Assembly (NCBI RefSeq): GCF_002251365.1
Contig: NZ_NPJH01000076.1
Location: 1 to 64,000 of the forward strand
Direction of reading: 5' to 3'
DNA length: 64,000 nt
Source of the DNA: Prevotella sp. P3-122
GTDB lineage: Bacteria > Bacteroidota > Bacteroidia > Bacteroidales > Bacteroidaceae
Program-made: the position numbers and the translations under genes
Notes under the pieces: generated by a model
Databases searched by the model: none
What the model was told of the DNA's origin: nothing
The model's input: the letters and a program-made list of their open reading frames with translations, nothing else
Shown here: positions 16,864 through 26,941 of the stretch, one piece after another
Layout of the letters: the number at the start of each line of letters is the position of its first letter
Numbering within the stretch: the stretch's first letter is position 1

Positions 16864-17068
16864 GCGCGAAGTTCGGCATCCGGGCTTATAAGCCAAGGTT
16901 GTACGGAGTTTCTGCGAGATTTTACGGACAGGCGGTAAAATCATCTTGAAAACCTTGTCCCTAAAGCCTCTTAGATGCCCCTGTGTTGCGCAGATAACCA
17001 CCTCACGGACGGCTCCGGAAGGAGCAGGAAGTGAGGGAAGAAATAAATCTTCAACATTAAGGTCAGAT
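16864..17068 (+). promoter_or_regulatory. leader 6 of the Frpo-like leader family
   Basis: GCGC (16864-16867) pairs with GCGC (16988-16991), GGCATC (16875-16880) with GATGCC (16974-16979), CAAGGTT (16894-16900) with AACCTTG (16951-16957), and a terminal hairpin pairs GATTTTAC (16918-16925) with GTAAAATC (16935-16942). The minus strand carries GAACTTCG (16867-16874) with TTGG 18 nt upstream. A 23-nt block at 16862-16884 is identical in leader 7 (22355-22377). Confidence 0.62.
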
Positions 17069-20000
17069 ATGAGATACAACAAGAAAAAGGCATTAGCCGA
17101 CAACGTAAACGCCATAGAGACAGCTTTGGCGGTACACGGTCAGGGCAGACAAGCCACTGACAGCGAGAAAAAAACATTAGCCCTTTATTCGGGGTTCGGA
17201 GGCATCAAAGAGGTGCTGAACATCGGCACGGACAAGCCCATGCCCGACGGCATGGCAGAGCCTATGAAACGCTTGCAGGAAATCCTGCTTGCTTTTGCAA
17301 AGTCCGACATTACGGAGTACAAAACCCTCATTGACAGCATAAAGTCATCCGTGCTGACGGCGTTCTACACTCCGCAGTTCATCATCGACACCGTGGCGGC
17401 GCAGATACACGCCACTTTCAAGGACAACGGTATGCAGATGCGCACTTTCCTTGAGCCGAGCGCAGGGATTGGCGGCTTTATGAAAACCGCCATGCAGGGA
17501 ACAAGGGCATACGCATTTGAGAAAGACGCCATCACAGGGCTTATCCTCTCGCTTCTCCATGACAACGCCACCACGATAAGCGCAGGATATGAGACTATCG
17601 GGGAACAAGACCTGCAGGACAAGGGATTTGATGTCATCGCCTCAAACATTCCGTTTGGAAACTTCCGTGTGTTCGATGCCGATATGTGGAAAAAGGGCGG
17701 CATATACGAGCAGTCCACCAAGACCATACACAACTACTTTTTCATAAAGTCCATGGATTTGCTCAACGAGGGCGGCATACTCGCTTTCGTGACCTCAAGG
17801 GGCATCGCCGACACTCCCGGCAACAAGTTCGTGCGCGAGTACCTTGTGAACCATGCAGACCTCATAACCGCATTACGGCTTCCCGACAACATCTTCATGG
17901 AGACCGGCGGCATAGAGGTAGGCACTGACCTGTTGGTGTTCCAGAAGCACACACGGAAAACAACCCTGTCACACCGTGAGCAGCTGTTCATGCAGGTAGG
18001 CAGGGAAAACGGCACGGACGGTATCGTGACGGAATATGCCAACAAACTTTTCATGCAGCCCAAGACGGCACTTGCCACCGACAGCCGTATTTCCATGAAC
18101 CAGTTTGGCAAGTATGTAAGGAAATACCAGTGGCAGGGTGAGGAAGCGATGATGCGGCAATACTTCTCCGCATTGCTCAAAATGGACTTCAGCCGTTTCT
18201 TCCGCAAGAGCCTTTTTATCAATGACGGACAGGACACCGCACAGGGGCAGATGTCGCTCTTTGACCTTTTCGGTGAGGAAATAACCGCCAAGCCCAAAGA
18301 TATGGGCAAACGTGCATACACCGACACCGTGGCATGGTGGATGAAAGACGGCGCAATGGTGATGTTCGAGGGGCAGCTCGGCAACCTCAAGATGCGCAAG
18401 TCAAGCCGTTATGCCGATGTAGCCGTGGATTTCGTGCCTATGGCTGATATAGAAGCGGCGAAAGAAAGGGCAAACGACTATTTCCCTATCCGTGAGACCT
18501 ATCTTGAGCTGTCAAACAAGGAGCGTGAGGAAGAACAGGAACATCCTGAACTGCGGGAACGGCTTAACGCCCTATATGACAAGTTCGTAGCCAAGTGGGG
18601 ATATTTCCATGACAACGACAACAAGGAGTTTATCATGCTTGACAGCCTCGGTGTCGAGGTGTTCACCATTGAAATGCAGTCGGGCGATACCATAGGCAAG
18701 GCTGACATCATGCGTGAGCCGGTGGCGTTCAAGAAGATAGACACCATGACCGTGCTTTCTCCAATGGAAGCGTTGGCGACAAGCCTCAATTTTTACGGCA
18801 AGGTGGATATGCCGTTTATCGCACGAAGCTCGGACAGGAGCGAGACGGAAGCCATAGACGACCTAAAAGGCGAAATATTCTACAACCCCATATCGGGAGA
18901 ATGGGAGAACAAAGGTAAGTTCATTGCCGGGAATGTGATTGCGAAGCACAAGGAAATCATGTCGCTGCTGCAGGAACTTGAGGGCAGCGAAAAGGATTAT
19001 ACGGAAGCCTCGCTGAAAGCATTGGAAGAAGCGACACCCGAAGCAATCCCTTATGAGGAGCTTGACATCAATATGGGCGAGCGTTGGATTGACTCAAGCC
19101 TGTATGCCGCTTTTGCAAAAGAGCTTTTCGAGACCGATACCATGGTTATGTATTTCGATGTGAACGACACCTATGTTGTTTCCTTGCAGGGATATTCAGC
19201 TGTAGCCTATCACACCTATTCTGTCCGCAACTATAACGGTGAGGACTTGTTTGTTCACGCCTTGCAGGACACCGTGCCCGAAATCACCAAAGAGGTGTAC
19301 CGCAATGGTGACAAGGTGCGTGTGCCGGACGAGGAAGCCATACAGGAAGCGGCTACCAAGATACAGGAAATTCGCAGCAAGTTCAATGCGTGGCTTGACA
19401 ACCAGCCCATAGAGGTGCGTGATGACCTTGTGAGAGCCTACAACGAGCGTTTTAACTGTTATGTCCGTCCTCATTATGACGGCTCGGCGCAGACATTCCC
19501 CGGTCTCTCGTTTGAACAGTTCCCTTACGATGACCTCTATTCCTCACAGAAGGATGCTATTTGGATGATTAAGCAGAACGGCGGCGGCATCTGCTGGCAT
19601 GAGGTCGGTACAGGAAAGACCATGATAATGTGCGTAGCCGCATACGAAATGAAGCGTCTCGGACTTGTGCGCAAGCCTGTGATTATCGGGTTGAAAGCCA
19701 ATGTGCATGAGATAGCAGACACTTTCAGAAAGGCTTATCCGTCAGCGAAGATACTCTATCCGGGCAAAGAGGATTTCACCCCTGCCAACCGTAAAGAGGT
19801 GTTCTCAAAAATCCAAAACAACAACTGGGACTGCATCATTCTCACACACGACCAGTTTGCCAAGATACCGCAGTCTGATGAAACGATGTTTGAGATATTT
19901 TCGGAAGAACTGCAGGATGTCGAGCGTAGCCTTGAGGTATTGGAGGAAAGCACCATGCGTTACCGAAGTGGCAGGATGCAGAGCGGATTGGAGAAACGGC

Positions 20001-22084
20001 AGCAGAACCTACAGGCAAAACTCGCCAACCTACGCATGAGCATCAACAGCCGCAAGGATGACACGGTGGATTTTCACTCCATGGGAATAGACCATATTTT
20101 CGTGGACGAGTGCCACATGTTCAAGAACCTTATGTTCCAAACACGCCATACGAGGGTTGCGGGCATCGGCAACACGAAAGGCTCACAAAGGGCTGCGAAC
20201 CTGCTTTTTGCTATCCGTGACATACAGAAGCGTACAGGGCGCGATTTGGGTGCAACATTCCTGTCGGGTACTGTCGTAGTCAATGCCCTTACGGAGCTTT
20301 ATGTGATGTTCAAGTATCTGCGTCCTGATGAACTGAAACGGCAGAGGATAAGCTGTTTTGACGCATGGGCGGCTATATTTACCAAGAAATGCGCCGACTA
20401 CGAGCTGAACGTGACAGGAAACATCAAACGCAAAGAGCGTTTCCGCACCTACATCAAAGTGCCGGAACTCGCCGCTTTCCTGCGTGAGATAACGGACTAC
20501 CGCACCGCCGACATGATTAACCTCGATGTGCCGGAGAAGAACGTGCGCTTCCTTTCCCATGCCCCGACCATGGCACAGGAAGAAATGATAGGACGGCTTG
20601 TGTCATTCGCCAATTCCGGAAATTGGACGGATCTGGGACTTGACACACCCGAACCGGACAATCTCGACAAGGCTAAAATGCTTATCGCTACCAACGTGGC
20701 AAGAAAAATGGCTCTCGACATGAGGCTGTTCGGTGACAAGTTCCTTGACGATGAAAACAACAAGGCTTCCATATGCGCAAGGACGGTCTATGACTACTAT
20801 GTGCGCTCAAACGCAAACCGTGGCACACAGTTCGTTTTCAGCGACCTTTCCACCTACAAGCCTAATGAGTGGAACATCTATTGCGACATAAAGGAGAAAC
20901 TGATAATGCTCGGCATCCCTGCAGGTGAGATACAGTTTATCCAGTGCGCCACCACCGAGAGGGCGAGGAAACGGCTGTTTGACGATATGAACACAGGCAG
21001 GGTACGTGTGCTTTTCGGCTCTACATCCATGTTGGGTACAGGTGTAAACGCCCAGCAGAGGGCTGTTGCGGTGCATCACCTTGAGATACCTTGGCGACCT
21101 GCCGACATGGAACAGCGCAACGGTCGGGCGGTACGCAAGGGCAACACCGTGAAGCTGTGGGGAAACAACACCGTGGATGTGGTAATCTATGGTACAGAAA
21201 AGACACTTGATGCCTACAAGTTCAACCTCTTAAAGAACAAGCAAATGTTTATCAATCAGATAAACAACGGCACGATAGCCGTGCGCCGCATCGACGAGGA
21301 CAGCATGGACGAGGACAACGGCATGAACTTTGCGGAGTTCGTGGCAATCCTTTCGGGAAATACCGACCTGCTGAACAAGGCGAAGCTCGACAATAAAATC
21401 ATGCAGCTTGAAAAGGAGTTTGCCATATTCAAGAAAGAGCGCGGACGTGCGGAGCGCAAGATCGCACAGAACGGACAGGACACGGAAAAGGCGGCATCCT
21501 TTATTCAGCGTATGGAAGATGACCTTGAGTATGTGGCATCATACAGCGGCGACAAAATCGTTTCCCTGCTCTCAACCGGCGAGGACACGGCGGAAAAGAC
21601 AGGCCGTGAGCTTCACAGGATAGCAAAGACATACAGAGGGAACGCCTATACCGTCATCGGCTCATACATGGGGCTTGACCTCTTGGTAAAGAGCGAGTAT
21701 AACCTTGACGGCTCATTTGACCGCAACACTTTCTTTGTCGAGGGCAAAAGCGGTCTGAAATACCGTTACGGAATTTCCGGTGCATTGCCATTGGGCTTTT
21801 CAGACACGGCACTCTATCCGCAAGCCACGCTTGACAAACTGCCTTCTATCATAAAGCAGCAGCGTGAACGCATAGCCAAACAGGAAAGCGAGCTTCCCAC
21901 ATTACAGGCTATCGTCAGCCGCACATGGGGCAGACAGGATGAACTGACCACACTCAAACAGGAATGTGACGAGTTGAAAAAGCGGATTGAAGAGAGTCTC
22001 AAGGGCAACAGACCGGAACTGGAAGAGGCGGAAACAGACACGCCCCCGATACCCGGCAGAAGAGCAACTGATTACGCTGCCTGA
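17069..22084 (+). CDS. N6-adenine methylase / SNF2-type helicase fusion, DarB-like anti-restriction candidate
   Basis: The 1,671-aa protein joins two modules. The N-terminal methylase has SAM motif I (LEPSAGIGGF, about 128-137) and catalytic NIPFG (193-197, a variant of NPPF/Y). The C-terminal SF2 helicase has Walker A WHEVGTGKT (about 844-852), DECH (about 1012) and a helicase-C domain with TGVNAQQRAVAVHHLEIPW and QRNGRAVRKGN (about 1348). The tail is coiled-coil rich. Phage P1 DarB has the same methylase-helicase layout and protects entering DNA from type I restriction. Placement in the putative leading region next to ssb fits that role. The chosen start follows leader 6; upstream in-frame codons fall in the leader. 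The enzymatic domains are certain, the biological role inferred. Confidence 0.9.
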   Translation: MRYNKKKALADNVNAIETALAVHGQGRQATDSEKKTLALYSGFGGIKEVLNIGTDKPMPDGMAEPMKRLQEILLAFAKSDITEYKTLIDSIKSSVLTAFYTPQFIIDTVAAQIHATFKDNGMQMRTFLEPSAGIGGFMKTAMQGTRAYAFEKDAITGLILSLLHDNATTISAGYETIGEQDLQDKGFDVIASNIPFGNFRVFDADMWKKGGIYEQSTKTIHNYFFIKSMDLLNEGGILAFVTSRGIADTPGNKFVREYLVNHADLITALRLPDNIFMETGGIEVGTDLLVFQKHTRKTTLSHREQLFMQVGRENGTDGIVTEYANKLFMQPKTALATDSRISMNQFGKYVRKYQWQGEEAMMRQYFSALLKMDFSRFFRKSLFINDGQDTAQGQMSLFDLFGEEITAKPKDMGKRAYTDTVAWWMKDGAMVMFEGQLGNLKMRKSSRYADVAVDFVPMADIEAAKERANDYFPIRETYLELSNKEREEEQEHPELRERLNALYDKFVAKWGYFHDNDNKEFIMLDSLGVEVFTIEMQSGDTIGKADIMREPVAFKKIDTMTVLSPMEALATSLNFYGKVDMPFIARSSDRSETEAIDDLKGEIFYNPISGEWENKGKFIAGNVIAKHKEIMSLLQELEGSEKDYTEASLKALEEATPEAIPYEELDINMGERWIDSSLYAAFAKELFETDTMVMYFDVNDTYVVSLQGYSAVAYHTYSVRNYNGEDLFVHALQDTVPEITKEVYRNGDKVRVPDEEAIQEAATKIQEIRSKFNAWLDNQPIEVRDDLVRAYNERFNCYVRPHYDGSAQTFPGLSFEQFPYDDLYSSQKDAIWMIKQNGGGICWHEVGTGKTMIMCVAAYEMKRLGLVRKPVIIGLKANVHEIADTFRKAYPSAKILYPGKEDFTPANRKEVFSKIQNNNWDCIILTHDQFAKIPQSDETMFEIFSEELQDVERSLEVLEESTMRYRSGRMQSGLEKRQQNLQAKLANLRMSINSRKDDTVDFHSMGIDHIFVDECHMFKNLMFQTRHTRVAGIGNTKGSQRAANLLFAIRDIQKRTGRDLGATFLSGTVVVNALTELYVMFKYLRPDELKRQRISCFDAWAAIFTKKCADYELNVTGNIKRKERFRTYIKVPELAAFLREITDYRTADMINLDVPEKNVRFLSHAPTMAQEEMIGRLVSFANSGNWTDLGLDTPEPDNLDKAKMLIATNVARKMALDMRLFGDKFLDDENNKASICARTVYDYYVRSNANRGTQFVFSDLSTYKPNEWNIYCDIKEKLIMLGIPAGEIQFIQCATTERARKRLFDDMNTGRVRVLFGSTSMLGTGVNAQQRAVAVHHLEIPWRPADMEQRNGRAVRKGNTVKLWGNNTVDVVIYGTEKTLDAYKFNLLKNKQMFINQINNGTIAVRRIDEDSMDEDNGMNFAEFVAILSGNTDLLNKAKLDNKIMQLEKEFAIFKKERGRAERKIAQNGQDTEKAASFIQRMEDDLEYVASYSGDKIVSLLSTGEDTAEKTGRELHRIAKTYRGNAYTVIGSYMGLDLLVKSEYNLDGSFDRNTFFVEGKSGLKYRYGISGALPLGFSDTALYPQATLDKLPSIIKQQRERIAKQESELPTLQAIVSRTWGRQDELTTLKQECDELKKRIEESLKGNRPELEEAETDTPPIPGRRATDYAA

Positions 22085-22354
22085 TTACAATATAATTTCT
22101 GACCTTTCCCTCTGTTTGGTTGTGATAACCGGGCAGAGGGTTTCTTCTGTATAGAAAAGATTGTCTTGGGTGTTTCCCGGACTACCCTCCGGCATACCTA
22201 TTATACATATCAGATACCCTCTTATCCACTGTCCACCGGTCCCTTTTTACATAGTGGGAACCACCTGATCCTACTTGCCTTTTGTATGTAGAAGCACCTG
22301 TTATACTAATCTTTTTAGAGTATCTTTCCTTGAAAGCCGTCCGACCGTGGTTTA

Positions 22355-22559
22355 CGGCGCGAAGTTCGGCATCCGGGAGCGATGTGCAAGGTCAGGCTTT
22401 GTTTCAGCGAGATTTTGCAGCATGGGTGAAAAATCATCTTGAAAACCTTGCCTTTCGCCCCTTGACGATGCCATTGTTATGCGCAGATAAACCTCTTGCG
22501 GAAGGCTTCGGAAGGAAGATTCCAAGATAGGGAAATAAAAATTAAAACAAAATTCAGCG
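22355..22559 (+). promoter_or_regulatory. leader 7 of the Frpo-like leader family
   Basis: GCGC (22357-22360) pairs with GCGC (22481-22484), GGCATC (22368-22373) with GATGCC (22467-22472), GCAAGGT (22386-22392) with ACCTTGC (22445-22451), and GATTTT (22411-22416) with AAAATC (22430-22435). The minus strand reads GAACTTCG (22360-22367) with TTGC 18 nt upstream. Compared with leader 6, loops differ while stems are kept. The preceding 22085-22354 holds no gene, only T-rich TTATA-type tracts including CCTGTTATAC at 22297. Confidence 0.62.
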
Positions 22560-22754
22560 ATGCGAACAAAAAGAATGACAGCAGAACAAGGCAGAAGATG
22601 TGGCATCAGCCGCTTCCCAAACTGCCACTGCACAGGCTCAATAAAGGGCATGAAGAAACTCTATTACGGAAATGATGCGCTTCTTGTAAGGTGTGGGCAG
22701 TATGTCTATAATGTGACAAGCGAGCCGTCAATATACAATCAAGCAACAATATAA
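22560..22754 (+). CDS. hypothetical small protein, 64 aa
   Basis: The protein opens with a basic stretch (MRTKRMTAEQGRRCG) and contains FPNCHCTG, followed by a beta-rich end (YYGNDALLVRCGQYVYNV). The start lies just after leader 7, at the spacing seen for other members. No family is recognised. Confidence 0.5.
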   Translation: MRTKRMTAEQGRRCGISRFPNCHCTGSIKGMKKLYYGNDALLVRCGQYVYNVTSEPSIYNQATI

Positions 22755-22766
22755 TTTCATACGGAC

Positions 22767-23300
22767 ATGAAACAGATAATATGGACAAGTGACTATCTTT
22801 TAGATGATAAGGCGAGAAAGGAATACGAGAACTCACAGCGTTACCTACTCGATGATGACGATTACAAAGTCAGCGATACGGAATGGGCAGAGGTTGTCAA
22901 TGATAATCTGTCGGACGAGCGCATGAACCTTGACAAACAGATAGAAGGTGTTGTCATAGCATTTGCCGACCTCGGTTTATGGGACGGCAGACGGCAAGGG
23001 TACAAGATACTCGGACATAACATCAACGGCATATTAAACGTGTCGGAAGATGATAACGAATGGTATGGCGACGGTTTCAACATCCGTGGCAGCCTCTCAC
23101 ATCATGACGGCACCCATTATGTACTTTACCGTGTGGCGAAAGACATTGACGAGGCGGAACGTATAGGTGAAATGATTTACAACCGTGAAATAGACGAAGC
23201 CGGCTTCCGCAAAAAAACACGCTCGCTTTATCCGTATGTGGCGGAGATTTATGGGTGGAAAACAGGACGTTTCAGAAGGGCTTTTCAAAAAGCGGTGTGA
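22767..23300 (+). CDS. hypothetical protein, 177 aa
   Basis: A soluble acidic protein with WTSDYLLDDKARKEYENSQRY at the start, a central GLWDGRRQGYKILGHNINGIL turn and a basic C-terminal end (RRAFQKAV). It resembles anti-restriction ArdA-like acidic folds only in overall charge; I do not claim homology. Second gene of the leader-7 unit. Confidence 0.62.
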   Translation: MKQIIWTSDYLLDDKARKEYENSQRYLLDDDDYKVSDTEWAEVVNDNLSDERMNLDKQIEGVVIAFADLGLWDGRRQGYKILGHNINGILNVSEDDNEWYGDGFNIRGSLSHHDGTHYVLYRVAKDIDEAERIGEMIYNREIDEAGFRKKTRSLYPYVAEIYGWKTGRFRRAFQKAV

Positions 23301-23699
23301 CCGATGACACGCTGATTTCTCCATGAGGGGTTGTAAAAATCCTTCATGGTGGAACGGCATGCCGTCCTTTCCCTTTATATCTCCGTTTGCCATCCGACCT
23401 GTTATACGGAATATTCCCTTTTGTGACATAGGCTTCCCGCCCTATAATAGCGGAATGTCTGTAAATTTCCAGCAAAACATCAGGAGCGAGGACCGGATGA
23501 CCGGCATCACGCTTCTTTCTTTTTTGCAGGAAATCTTATCGGCAAACATGACACATGCCGTATGCTGACACAAACGGCAAGAGTCATTCTTCAGTTTGCC
23601 TGGCAGACATCATATACCCACCCGTGCCTATGTCTTTCAAGTCGTCCAGGTGGCCGATTCCTATTTTTATCCAACAGATTTCATGGTAAGGACTTGCCT
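23301..23699. other. gene-free junction between leading-region unit and cargo island
   Basis: This 399-nt stretch separates the plus-strand unit from the convergent cargo cluster. I see no gene. It holds TTTATATC and CCTGTTATAC (23398-23407) tracts like those before leaders, but no leader follows, which fits a cargo insertion next to or into an intergenic region. Confidence 0.4.
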
Positions 23700-24326
23700 T
23701 TAGTCAATAGCCACCTTATTTATCTCGGTCTGCAGTATATCGAGGAATTTTGCGGCATGGGCACCGTCCATTTGAGTGTGGTGGAATTGGAAAGATAAAG
23801 TCAACTTTGTTTTGAACCAACTCTTACGGTATCGCCCCCATATCATAAACGGATTATTGAAGATACCACTATACATCCCCACGGCTCCGTCGATTGCATA
23901 TTGGGCCAATGCGGATGTGCCGATCACCATGCTGTCGGTTATATCATGATTCTCGCAAGTCTCCGCCACTCGTTGCGTCAGACGGAGATAATTGGCATTG
24001 AATTTAGCCACATCCGGAGAATATGGAATGTCGCATGAACTTACTTCTCCGGTCTTGTTGGCAACAATGGTATTGACCGCTATCGAATCATAGCGGACAA
24101 GTCTGTCGCCCACAGGAAGCATAAAGAACTCTCTTACCTGGCTTGCCGCTTTGCCGATACACCAGCAAAGCAGCATATTGAATTTCAAGCCGCTTCGTTT
24201 ACTGATTTTTCGCAATTTACTGACATTTATGGTACGAAACAATGTAACCATAGGCATTGGGACATTCATCCACATTTCAAATGCGTATGCGCGGGTTGTC
24301 TCCACAGGATTGACTTCTTGCATCAT
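23700..24326 (-). CDS. CatA-like chloramphenicol/acyl O-acetyltransferase family protein
   Basis: The 208-aa protein has the CAT length and the C-terminal active-site motif HHTQMDG (182-188), equivalent to HHxxxDG with the catalytic histidine. The N-terminal YAFEMWMNVPMPMV strand and the VNTIVANKTGEVSSCDIPYS middle also fit the family. Chloramphenicol resistance is possible, but many CatA-like proteins act on other acceptors. Its own promoter (TAACTTTG, 24337-24344) lies a few nt upstream, so the mRNA has almost no leader. Confidence 0.82.
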   Translation of the reverse strand: MMQEVNPVETTRAYAFEMWMNVPMPMVTLFRTINVSKLRKISKRSGLKFNMLLCWCIGKAASQVREFFMLPVGDRLVRYDSIAVNTIVANKTGEVSSCDIPYSPDVAKFNANYLRLTQRVAETCENHDITDSMVIGTSALAQYAIDGAVGMYSGIFNNPFMIWGRYRKSWFKTKLTLSFQFHHTQMDGAHAAKFLDILQTEINKVAID

Positions 24327-24336
24327 TTTTTTGATG

Positions 24337-24344
24337 CAAAGTTA
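24337..24344 (-). promoter_or_regulatory. promoter -7 box for the CatA-like gene
   Basis: The minus strand reads TAACTTTG followed by CATCAAAAAAATG, placing the start codon 10 nt beyond the box. The expected transcript has a leader of only a few nucleotides. This ordinary promoter shows what the same motif does in duplex DNA. Confidence 0.65.
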
Positions 24345-24382
24345 CGCAGACATTTTTGCATGGGATAGAAGAAAAGAGACAT

Positions 24383-25165
24383 TCACACCGGATGGGTGAA
24401 CAAATCGGAATATGGCTCACAATGGTTCAATAGTGATTTGGGTGTGTAGCCACTCATAACCTTGAAGTCCCGGATAAAATGCGACTGGTCGGTAAAACCG
24501 CAATGGTAAGCTATATAGGCATAATCCCGTGAACCGCATTGCAACATCCTGAGCGATTTTTGAAATCTGACAATCCGGGCATATTCCTTCGGATTCATGC
24601 CCACCTGTTCACGAAACACACGTTCGTATTGTTTCTTGCTCAGACAAGCGTTGTCGGCAAGGATATTGATTGGAATGGCCGAGGTGTTCAATAGTTCCCT
24701 TATCGAATTGCCTATTCTTTGAATATTCAATGTCGGTTTTACTTTACCCAGCAGCCACCGTTCAAGGATGCCAAGGGATTCGTCACTACTTTGGCAATCG
24801 AATATCTTTGTGGCAATCTCGCTGAGCTGTCGGTTATCAATATCATATCCTGAAATCTCCCGGTTGTAAAAGGCAGATGGCGGTGTGTCTATGAACATCC
24901 CTATGGTATGCGGATAAAACACAGCCACAATCATGTCCAAATTTCCATCCGATTGAATATGTGACGGGAAATTCACTTGCCCACTTATAGTAAACCTGTT
25001 CTGGAGACTATTTAGTTCGGGAACATATAGTGGTGATTTGCGGTGGAATATAATCTGAAGACAACCAATGGGAAATGTCAGGACACTGAACGGCTCATCG
25101 TCCTCCAGCATCCAGTAATAACGCACATACGGGCGTAACTCTTGTTTCGGTTGGATAATCCTCAT
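24383..25165 (-). CDS. AraC-family transcriptional regulator
   Basis: The 260-aa protein has an N-terminal cupin-like sensing half (RPYVRYYWMLEDDEPFSVLTFPIGCLQIIFHR) and two C-terminal AraC helix-turn-helices (ILADNACLSKKQYERVFREQ and YIAYHCGFTDQSHFIRDFK, ending MSGYTPKSL). It presumably controls the neighbouring esterase and acetyltransferase genes. The 35-nt gap behind the esterase contains CATAC/GTATG arms that could act as an operator or hairpin. Confidence 0.9.
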   Translation of the reverse strand: MRIIQPKQELRPYVRYYWMLEDDEPFSVLTFPIGCLQIIFHRKSPLYVPELNSLQNRFTISGQVNFPSHIQSDGNLDMIVAVFYPHTIGMFIDTPPSAFYNREISGYDIDNRQLSEIATKIFDCQSSDESLGILERWLLGKVKPTLNIQRIGNSIRELLNTSAIPINILADNACLSKKQYERVFREQVGMNPKEYARIVRFQKSLRMLQCGSRDYAYIAYHCGFTDQSHFIRDFKVMSGYTPKSLLNHCEPYSDLFTHPV

Positions 25166-25200
25166 GACATACGTGTTTTGTATGTGAATACTGTTTTCCT

Positions 25201-26223
25201 TTATTTTGCAGTCTGATCTGAATGTCTGGAGATGAACTCAACAGATTCTTTCACGGAACGGCAGAATGCCGTCGGCTGTCCGGCAACCGTTATAAACAGA
25301 TGGACTGATCCGGGAATCAGAACATATTTCAGCTCCACCCCAAGTTGCGTCAGCCTGTCTGCGAAGCCTGCCCCTTGACACCGGAGTATGTCTCGTTCAG
25401 CCGCCACAAGCAATGTTGGTGGCAGTTTGGCAAGAGCCGAATCAGCCGCTTCTGCAGGAGATACCAACGGATGGTGTGGTTCTGAGGTATAAGCATCGTT
25501 GAAAGCGTTCATTAGTTCACTGTCAAGTCCGAACCCTTTCCCGAATTGTTTCCATGATTCAGAGTCGTCTGCATAAGCTTTTGTGACAGGATAGAAGGTA
25601 ATCAGACTGTTGAAAGTATTCTCGGGGAAACTCAGTGCCACGGCTATGGCAAGATTTCCGCCGGAACTGTCTCCACCAACAGAGATGCTGTCACATTTCC
25701 ACTCCGTCATCTTGCTTTGAGCAAATTTTATGGCATCAATGCAATCTTTCAAACCTTCGGGAAAAGGATGCTCAGGCGCAAGCCTGTAATCTACGGCAAG
25801 CACAGCAATGCCCTTCTCAGCCATTGCTGCGCAATATCGGGAACAACTGTTTACACTGCCAATCACCCAACCGCCACCGTGGAAATAGACAAGTAGTGGT
25901 ATCGTGTCGTTATCATAGCGATCGCTACGGAAGAATGTCAGGTTGTTGCCTATGTCAGTGCGGGTCACTCCAATGGGTAATTCAGCTGCCAGGTTTCTTG
26001 CATTTCTTACGTTAAAAAGCAAGTCGTCATCGCCGGCAATCGCCTTGCGGATCGCTTCTGTCTGGCATTCCTGAAGTTTGTCCGGCATATTGGCAAGAAA
26101 TGAATCGGCTTCAATACGTTCCGTATTCTTGTCGCAGTCGGTATTTGCGGAATATAGTGAGCATGCGCACCATATTACAAGTGCAACAATAAGCAACCTG
26201 TTGAATTTTGACATCAAAAACAT
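25201..26223 (-). CDS. exported alpha/beta hydrolase, HSL-type esterase
   Basis: The 340-aa protein has an N-terminal signal peptide (KFNRLLIVALVIWCACSLYS), the oxyanion motif HGGGW (115-119), the nucleophile elbow GDSSGG (184-189, S186), an acidic residue in AAERDILR and the catalytic His in PGSVHLF. These are the features of hormone-sensitive-lipase-like carboxylesterases. It lies upstream of the AraC regulator. It likely cleaves small esters in the periplasm. Confidence 0.88.
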   Translation of the reverse strand: MFLMSKFNRLLIVALVIWCACSLYSANTDCDKNTERIEADSFLANMPDKLQECQTEAIRKAIAGDDDLLFNVRNARNLAAELPIGVTRTDIGNNLTFFRSDRYDNDTIPLLVYFHGGGWVIGSVNSCSRYCAAMAEKGIAVLAVDYRLAPEHPFPEGLKDCIDAIKFAQSKMTEWKCDSISVGGDSSGGNLAIAVALSFPENTFNSLITFYPVTKAYADDSESWKQFGKGFGLDSELMNAFNDAYTSEPHHPLVSPAEAADSALAKLPPTLLVAAERDILRCQGAGFADRLTQLGVELKYVLIPGSVHLFITVAGQPTAFCRSVKESVEFISRHSDQTAK

Positions 26224-26271
26224 TGATCTAAATGGAATTATCTTTATAGAAAAAAGAGTTCTTTATGTTGT

Positions 26272-26931
26272 CTATACTTCTTTTGATATATATGGAGGAT
26301 AATCGTCTTTTGATAATCTTTTTTCCAATGTTTTCGGATTGACATCCCAAAGTGTAGGAAGATACTCATATACAACTTTTCCTTCATTAAGATAAACACG
26401 GATTCTGGAATCAAAAGCTACAGGCTTATATTTATCCTCATCAATAGGATTATCCCTATACAGTAATTGGTTTTCCTGCCAACAGAGTTCCTTTCCATCA
26501 AAGACGACATCAAATATACCACATACAACTGCATCCATCGTTTGGTTTTGAACTGTCGTGGAAACACAATGCATATACCCTGTTAATTGATTTGTACTTT
26601 TCCTCATTGCCAATTCATAACAAAACACACTTGTACCTGTATAGTCTTTAGCGATGGTAGTTCTCACACCGTTCTCATCTAAATTAAAAATCTGTTCATG
26701 GGTTATGGTAGTGAGATTAAACTTAAAGCCATTTACTGTTCTTTCCAGATTGGAAAACACCATTTGGTCGCTGTATATACCTTCCAAATTCCCATCTCCA
26801 AGTGTATAGACAACCTCATCAGTAGCCAATTTCTTGCCAATAAGGTGATTCTCTAAAAAGTGAATAATTTTATCTTTCATATCTAAACGATTATTAGTCT
26901 TTCCAGTATTGGAATTGAATATATTTTCCAT
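26272..26931 (-). CDS. hypothetical protein, MoaF/lipocalin-like appearance, 219 aa
   Basis: After a variable N-terminus (an alternative start MKDKIIHFLEN lies 17 codons in), the protein is almost entirely beta-strands with regular spacing (VVYTLGDGNLEGIY, GFKFNLTTITHEQIF, TSVFCYELAM). This suggests a small calycin-like barrel. No confident family call. It shares the cargo cluster with the esterase. Confidence 0.6.
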   Translation of the reverse strand: MENIFNSNTGKTNNRLDMKDKIIHFLENHLIGKKLATDEVVYTLGDGNLEGIYSDQMVFSNLERTVNGFKFNLTTITHEQIFNLDENGVRTTIAKDYTGTSVFCYELAMRKSTNQLTGYMHCVSTTVQNQTMDAVVCGIFDVVFDGKELCWQENQLLYRDNPIDEDKYKPVAFDSRIRVYLNEGKVVYEYLPTLWDVNPKTLEKRLSKDDYPPYISKEV

Positions 26932-26941
26932 ATATTTTACT

